A DNA stretch of 7,939 nucleotides from Thermoplasmata archaeon. GTDB lineage: Archaea; Thermoplasmatota; Thermoplasmata; UBA10834; DTMW01. This document shows positions 5,178 to 7,939 of this stretch, one piece after another. A model generated the notes under the pieces. The model ran no database searches. It had not been told where the DNA came from and saw nothing but the letters and a program-made list of their open reading frames with translations. The stretch's first letter is position 1; the number at the start of each line of letters is the position of its first letter. The translations under genes were made by a program, and so were the position numbers. The stretch spans positions 1-7,939 of the forward strand of contig JAOUEZ010000055.1 in NCBI GenBank assembly GCA_029858465.1, given 5' to 3'.

Positions 5178-6200
5178 ATGGAGGAACATGAGCCCGCCAA
5201 ATGGAAAACCGAGCTCGTCGACGACATGATAAAGAGCATGGATAAGAGCCCAGTGATCGGGCTTGTCAGCGTGAGCGGTGTCCCAGGGCCGCAGCTGCAA
5301 AAGATGAGGGCGAAGCTCAGAGCGCATATAACGATGCGCGTCATGAAGAATACCCTCTTAGAGATAGCATTAAAGAAAAGTGCGGATAAGAAGAAGGGAC
5401 TCGATCAGATGGTCCCTTCGATAGAAGGCCAGATGGCTATTCTACTGTCGGACTACAATCCTTTCAAGCTCTATAGATTACTGAGCGATACGAAGACCAA
5501 GATGCCCGCAAAAGGCGGGGAGATCGCCCCGACGGACATCGAGATAAAAGCGGGAGACACACCGTTTAAACCAGGACCAATAGTAGGAGACCTGCAGAAG
5601 GCTGGAATCCCCGCGGCGATAGAGCAGGGCAAGGTCATCATCAAGAAGGACAAACTGCTCGTTAAACAGGGAGCCGTGATCTCAAAAGAGATCGCACACG
5701 CCCTGACGAAGCTCGAGATATATCCTCTCACAGTCGGACTTGATCTTAAGGCCGCCTATGAGGACGGAATAGTATTCCAGAGCTCCACTTTGGCGATTGA
5801 TCCTTTGGAATATGTCGGGATGCTTCAAAATGGTGCAAGGAGCGCCTTGAACCTATCAGTATTCGCATCTATCACGAACGAAATCTCAATCAGACCGCTT
5901 CTGGCAAAGGCGCATATGAACGCTCTCAGCCTTGCCATCAACTCAGAATACCCGACAACGGAATCCATAAAGCTCCTCATATCAAAGGCAAATGCCCAAT
6001 CGCTCGCATTGGCTACGAGGCTCCCTGCGGAAGCCCTCGATGATGATGCGAAGGCTCGTCTCACCCAGACGCCGCCATCCGGCGGTGCAGAGGGCGGGGG
6101 AGGAGCCGAGAAGCAGGAGGAGAAGAAGGAAGAGAAGAAAGAGGAAAAGAAAGTGACCGAGGAGGAGGCCGCCGCAGGGCTATCAGCGCTCTTCGGATGA
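5178..6200 (+). CDS. rpl10: Large-subunit ribosomal protein L10 / acidic stalk protein P0 (uL10)
   Basis: L10 (P0) is the stalk base. It binds 23S rRNA beside L11 and carries several L12 dimers. The 340-residue protein has the archaeal layout. The N-terminal rRNA-binding part (1-105) includes RVMKNTLLEIAL. The archaeal/eukaryotic insertion domain (about 108-180) includes IEIKAGDTPFKPGPIVGDLQKAGIP in pieces near 121-145. A long helical spine at about 205-285 holds the L12-binding segments. After a Gly-rich linker (301-310) the charged tail has three EEKK repeats and VTEEEAAAGLSALFG, which recruits elongation-factor GTPases. The ATG follows the rpl1 stop with no gap, with GGTGATC (5168-5174) as its ribosome binding site. 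The tail DNA is partly identical to that of rpl12. Confidence 0.97.
   Translation: MEEHEPAKWKTELVDDMIKSMDKSPVIGLVSVSGVPGPQLQKMRAKLRAHITMRVMKNTLLEIALKKSADKKKGLDQMVPSIEGQMAILLSDYNPFKLYRLLSDTKTKMPAKGGEIAPTDIEIKAGDTPFKPGPIVGDLQKAGIPAAIEQGKVIIKKDKLLVKQGAVISKEIAHALTKLEIYPLTVGLDLKAAYEDGIVFQSSTLAIDPLEYVGMLQNGARSALNLSVFASITNEISIRPLLAKAHMNALSLAINSEYPTTESIKLLISKANAQSLALATRLPAEALDDDAKARLTQTPPSGGAEGGGGAEKQEEKKEEKKEEKKVTEEEAAAGLSALFG
6117..6197 (+). repeat. Tail repeat in rpl10, partner of the rpl12 tail
   Basis: Positions 6117-6153 are identical over 37 nt to 6450-6486 in rpl12, covering three EEKK repeats with the same codon choices. Positions 6165-6181 are identical over 17 nt to 6510-6526. The intervening VTEEE codons and the final LSALFG codons differ at several synonymous sites. 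The rpl12 copy has one extra 12-nt EEKK unit. Confidence 0.85.
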
Positions 6201-6233
6201 ATATCAAGATCAAGAAAAAAGGAGGCATGACAG

Positions 6234-6545
6234 ATGGAGTATGTGTATAGTGCTTTGATTCTCCATGCAGCTGGCAAGGAGATAAACGAGGCGAGCGTGA
6301 CCGAGATACTCAAGGCAGCCGGCGTCAAGCCGGATGCAACCAGAGTGAAGGCTTTGACTGCAGCTCTTGATGGAGTGAACATCGAAGAAGCGATTGCGAC
6401 AGCTGTCGCGATGCCGGGCCCCGCAGCAGCCGCTCCAGCCGGAAAGGCAGAGGAGAAGAAGGAAGAGAAGAAAGAGGAAAAGAAAGAGGAGAAGAAGGTT
6501 ACAGAGGAAGAGGCCGCCGCAGGGCTCAGCGCCCTATTCGGTTGA
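6234..6545 (+). CDS. rpl12: Ribosomal stalk protein L12 (archaeal P1/P2 type)
   Basis: L12 dimers attach to L10 and recruit and activate translation-factor GTPases. The 103-residue protein is of the archaeal/eukaryotic P1/P2 type, unrelated in fold to bacterial L7/L12. The N-terminal dimerisation and L10-binding helical domain is MEYVYSALILHAAGKEINEA through NIEEAIATAV (1-58). A short Pro/Ala hinge (PGPAAAAPAG, 61-70) follows, then four EEKK repeats (73-88) and the conserved end VTEEEAAAGLSALFG. The ATG at 6234 is preceded by GGAGG (6221-6225), 8 nt away; an earlier ATG at 6227 is out of frame and stops after seven codons. The 33-nt gap from rpl10 indicates one operon. An oligo-T terminator follows. 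Confidence 0.97.
   Translation: MEYVYSALILHAAGKEINEASVTEILKAAGVKPDATRVKALTAALDGVNIEEAIATAVAMPGPAAAAPAGKAEEKKEEKKEEKKEEKKVTEEEAAAGLSALFG
6450..6542 (+). repeat. Tail repeat in rpl12, partner of the rpl10 tail
   Basis: This contains the 37-nt block (6450-6486) and the 17-nt block (6510-6526) shared exactly with rpl10, plus an additional EEKK unit encoded at 6486-6497. Within each gene the three shared EEKK units use different codons (GAG GAG AAG AAG, then GAA GAG AAG AAA, then GAG GAA AAG AAA), and that order is the same in both genes. Confidence 0.85.
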
Positions 6546-6564
6546 TGCGGATTCCTCCAACCGA

Positions 6565-6580
6565 TATCTTTTCTTTTTTC
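6565..6580 (+). terminator. Oligo-T terminator after rpl12
   Basis: T4 (6569-6572) and T6 (6574-6579) separated by a single C lie about 24 nt after the rpl12 stop. T-rich tracts on the coding strand are the main archaeal intrinsic termination signal. No stem precedes it. It would end the rpl1-rpl10-rpl12 transcript. Confidence 0.65.
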
Positions 6581-6629
6581 AGCCTTGACCAGGCGAAACA
6601 GTGGTCGTTCTGCTAGATCGAAATCAAAG

Positions 6630-6732
6630 ACTGGCAGACAAATCCTCATTTCTTCGGCTCATATATTCTGCAAACCGGAAAGAAACTTTATTCGTATGAA
6701 CTATATCAGCCTCGTTCAAACTGGTAGACAAA
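6630..6732 (+). repeat. Short direct repeats upstream of orc1
   Basis: ACTGGCAGACAAA (6630-6642) and ACTGGTAGACAAA (6720-6732) match at 12 of 13 positions and lie exactly 90 bp apart. The second directly precedes the orc1 ATG. A looser third relative, CAAACTGGTGCACA, starts at 6801 inside orc1 and matches CAAACTGGTAGACA (6717-6730) at 12 of 14. They could be binding sites for the initiator or a regulator, or chance. Confidence 0.35.
6677..6693 (+). promoter_or_regulatory. Probable BRE/TATA promoter of orc1
   Basis: GGAAAGAAA (6678-6686, BRE-like) overlaps the start of the TATA-like ACTTTATTC. Transcription would start near 6712-6716 and leave a leader of about 20 nt with only a weak Shine-Dalgarno (GGT at 6723-6725). 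Alternatives are ATATATT (6660-6666), or CTATATC (6701-6707), which would give a nearly leaderless message. Confidence 0.45.
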
Positions 6733-7905
6733 ATGTTCGAATCATACGGCCGCAGCGTATTCAAGAACAGACTGGCGCTCTCCTTCGATTATGTGCCGCC
6801 CAAACTGGTGCACAGGGAACAGCAGCTCAAGCGCCTCAGCACGCTCTTTAGACCTGTAGTGGAATCGAACTGCTCACAGACTGCTTTCCTTTACGGCTTG
6901 GTAGGAACCGGAAAGACCGTCACCGCAAAGCGTTTCTGCCTTGACCTGAGAGAGTACGCGCAGAAGATGAACAAGGCGATTGATTTTGTTGTCATTAATT
7001 GCCGGCAGCGCAACAGCGAAGCCGCGGCTATGCTCCATATAATCAACCATTTCCAGCCGAATTTTCCTGACAGAGGATTCTCCATTTCTGAGATGATTGA
7101 AATCCTGAGAAAAGATCTCGAGAAGAGGAAGCTCCACCTGATGATAGTGCTTGACGAGGCCGACGTCCTCCTGAGAAAATCGGGATCGGACATCATATAC
7201 AGATTCTCAAGATTCGCAGAGGAGGGCATGGACGGGAGGCAGTTGATATCGATCATGCTGATATCCCAGAGAGATATCTTCAATCTCCTTGATCCGGCAT
7301 CTCTCAGCACTTTCAAGAGATCCAATATGGTCGAATTCGGTAAATACTCGGTCGGAGAGCTCGAGGACATTACGAGACAAAGAGCGGAGATCGCTCTGCA
7401 CGATGGCGCAATAGACGATGATTCCATCAGATTGATTGCGGATGCCTCAGCGGAGTTCGGCGACGCCAGGTTTGCCATAGAAATACTGGAGAAGAGTGGC
7501 ATGCTGGCGGACGAGGAGCACACGGATACGATCACGCCGGAGCATATAAGAGGCGCGAAGGCGGAAGCGGTAAGCTCGATAACCGAGTCGAAGCTGGTGT
7601 CTCTCGATACACACCTGAAGCTTGTCCTGTTGGCGATAGCCAGAAGTCTCAGAAAGCAGGCATATACGACTACTGGTGAGGCAGAGAAGAGCTACAAGAT
7701 AGCGTGCGAGGAGTTCGATGAGAAGCCGAGGGCTCATACGGCGTTTTGGGGATATCTGAAGGATCTGGACGACTTCGGCTTGATATCGGCCCACAAATCT
7801 GGCGAGGGGATATCCGGAAAGACCTCGATTATCACGATACCCGATATGCCAGTCAAGGTGCTCGAAGAAAAACTTGTCCAACTGATAGGAGATGAGGATA
7901 TCTGA
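6733..7905 (+). CDS. orc1: Orc1/Cdc6-type replication initiator ATPase
   Basis: This 390-residue protein has the archaeal Orc1/Cdc6 layout and should bind origin DNA and help load the MCM helicase. An N-terminal arm with DYVPPKLVHREQQLKRL (19-35) precedes the AAA+ core. Walker A is GLVGTGKT (55-62) and Walker B LMIVLDEAD (136-144). The sensor-1 region is IMLISQRD (174-181), where most relatives have an Asn. Sensor 2 is GDARFAIEIL (243-252). The C-terminal winged-helix DNA-binding domain spans about 285-380. In LDPASLSTFKRS (186-197) the usual 'DPR' arginine-finger position holds Ala, although R196 is nearby. Length is normal. The ATG at 6733 lacks a strong Shine-Dalgarno. Initiator genes often lie near their origin, but no clear origin repeats are visible here. 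Confidence 0.93.
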   Translation: MFESYGRSVFKNRLALSFDYVPPKLVHREQQLKRLSTLFRPVVESNCSQTAFLYGLVGTGKTVTAKRFCLDLREYAQKMNKAIDFVVINCRQRNSEAAAMLHIINHFQPNFPDRGFSISEMIEILRKDLEKRKLHLMIVLDEADVLLRKSGSDIIYRFSRFAEEGMDGRQLISIMLISQRDIFNLLDPASLSTFKRSNMVEFGKYSVGELEDITRQRAEIALHDGAIDDDSIRLIADASAEFGDARFAIEILEKSGMLADEEHTDTITPEHIRGAKAEAVSSITESKLVSLDTHLKLVLLAIARSLRKQAYTTTGEAEKSYKIACEEFDEKPRAHTAFWGYLKDLDDFGLISAHKSGEGISGKTSIITIPDMPVKVLEEKLVQLIGDEDI

Positions 7906-7906
7906 T

Positions 7907-7932
7907 ATCGTTAATGATAACGATCTCTTTTA
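7907..7932 (+). terminator. Hairpin plus T-rich terminator after orc1
   Basis: ATCGTTA (7907-7913) pairs perfectly with TAACGAT (7918-7924) around an ATGA loop, followed by CTCTTTTATTAATTA to the window end. It begins 2 nt after the orc1 stop (7903-7905). This combines a 7-bp stem with a T-rich run. Termination of orc1 is the simplest reading; the following AT-rich DNA might alternatively begin a promoter. Confidence 0.55.
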
Positions 7933-7939
7933 TTAATTA

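Noticed and set aside
6594..6610. GAAACAGTGG resembling part of an origin recognition box
   Set aside because: Only about six bases match the core, it is single copy, and no flanking G-stretch or inverted partner is seen.
5825..6649. Long minus-strand open frame across the rpl10-rpl12 tails
   Set aside because: Its Ser/Phe/Ala runs are the antisense reading of the GAA/GAG/AAG-rich EEKK repeats. It overlaps two certain ribosomal genes and has no plausible start signals.
6585..6851. 88-codon plus-strand frame upstream of and overlapping orc1
   Set aside because: It covers the terminator-promoter gap and the first codons of orc1 in another frame, has no Shine-Dalgarno and resembles no known protein.

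Overview
This window is archaeal chromosomal DNA. The evidence is the gene order ftsZ-secE-spt5-rpl11-rpl1-rpl10-rpl12, archaeal-type L10 and L12 proteins sharing a charged C-terminal tail, an Orc1/Cdc6 initiator, BRE/TATA-like promoters and GGAGGTGATC-type ribosome binding sites. The gene order and the long Spt5 suggest a euryarchaeon, perhaps a Thermoplasmatota lineage. That placement is inferred from memory of gene neighbourhoods and is not proven here.

Layout. Positions 2-79 hold the last codons of a cupin-like gene. A small flavodoxin-family protein follows at 137-610. Convergent to it, on the minus strand, is an AT-rich gene for a multi-pass membrane protein of unknown function (648-1382). 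A divergent intergenic region of about 200 bp carries the ftsZ promoter and a structured leader. Then come ftsZ (1581-2675), secE (2703-2939), a long Spt5/NusG homologue (3000-3923) and rpl11 (3940-4419). The gap before rpl1 is dense in structure: an inverted repeat across the rpl11 stop, a second inverted repeat around a TATA box, and a hairpin next to the rpl1 ribosome binding site that looks like an L1 autoregulatory operator. rpl1 (4539-5177), rpl10 (5178-6200) and rpl12 (6234-6545) form one tight unit that ends in an oligo-T terminator. orc1/cdc6 (6733-7905) has its own promoter and a hairpin plus T-rich terminator.

How the genes work together. FtsZ is the division GTPase. SecE is a translocon subunit. 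Spt5 links RNA polymerase to elongation, probably with Spt4. L11, L10 and L12 build the ribosomal GTPase stalk, and L1 builds the opposite stalk and probably controls the L1-L10-L12 message. Orc1 initiates DNA replication. The window therefore joins division, secretion, transcription, translation and replication.

Most informative observations: (1) the putative L1 operator hairpin; (2) an extra domain of about 110 residues, apparently a beta-sandwich, fused in front of the Spt5 NGN domain; (3) mosaic DNA identity between the tails of rpl10 and rpl12, suggesting gene conversion; (4) a 19-codon upstream ORF overlapping the ftsZ start; (5) non-canonical sensor-1 and arginine-finger regions in Orc1. 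I see no CRISPR array, insertion sequence or tRNA, and no clear defence system. No stretch longer than 300 bases lacks a gene.
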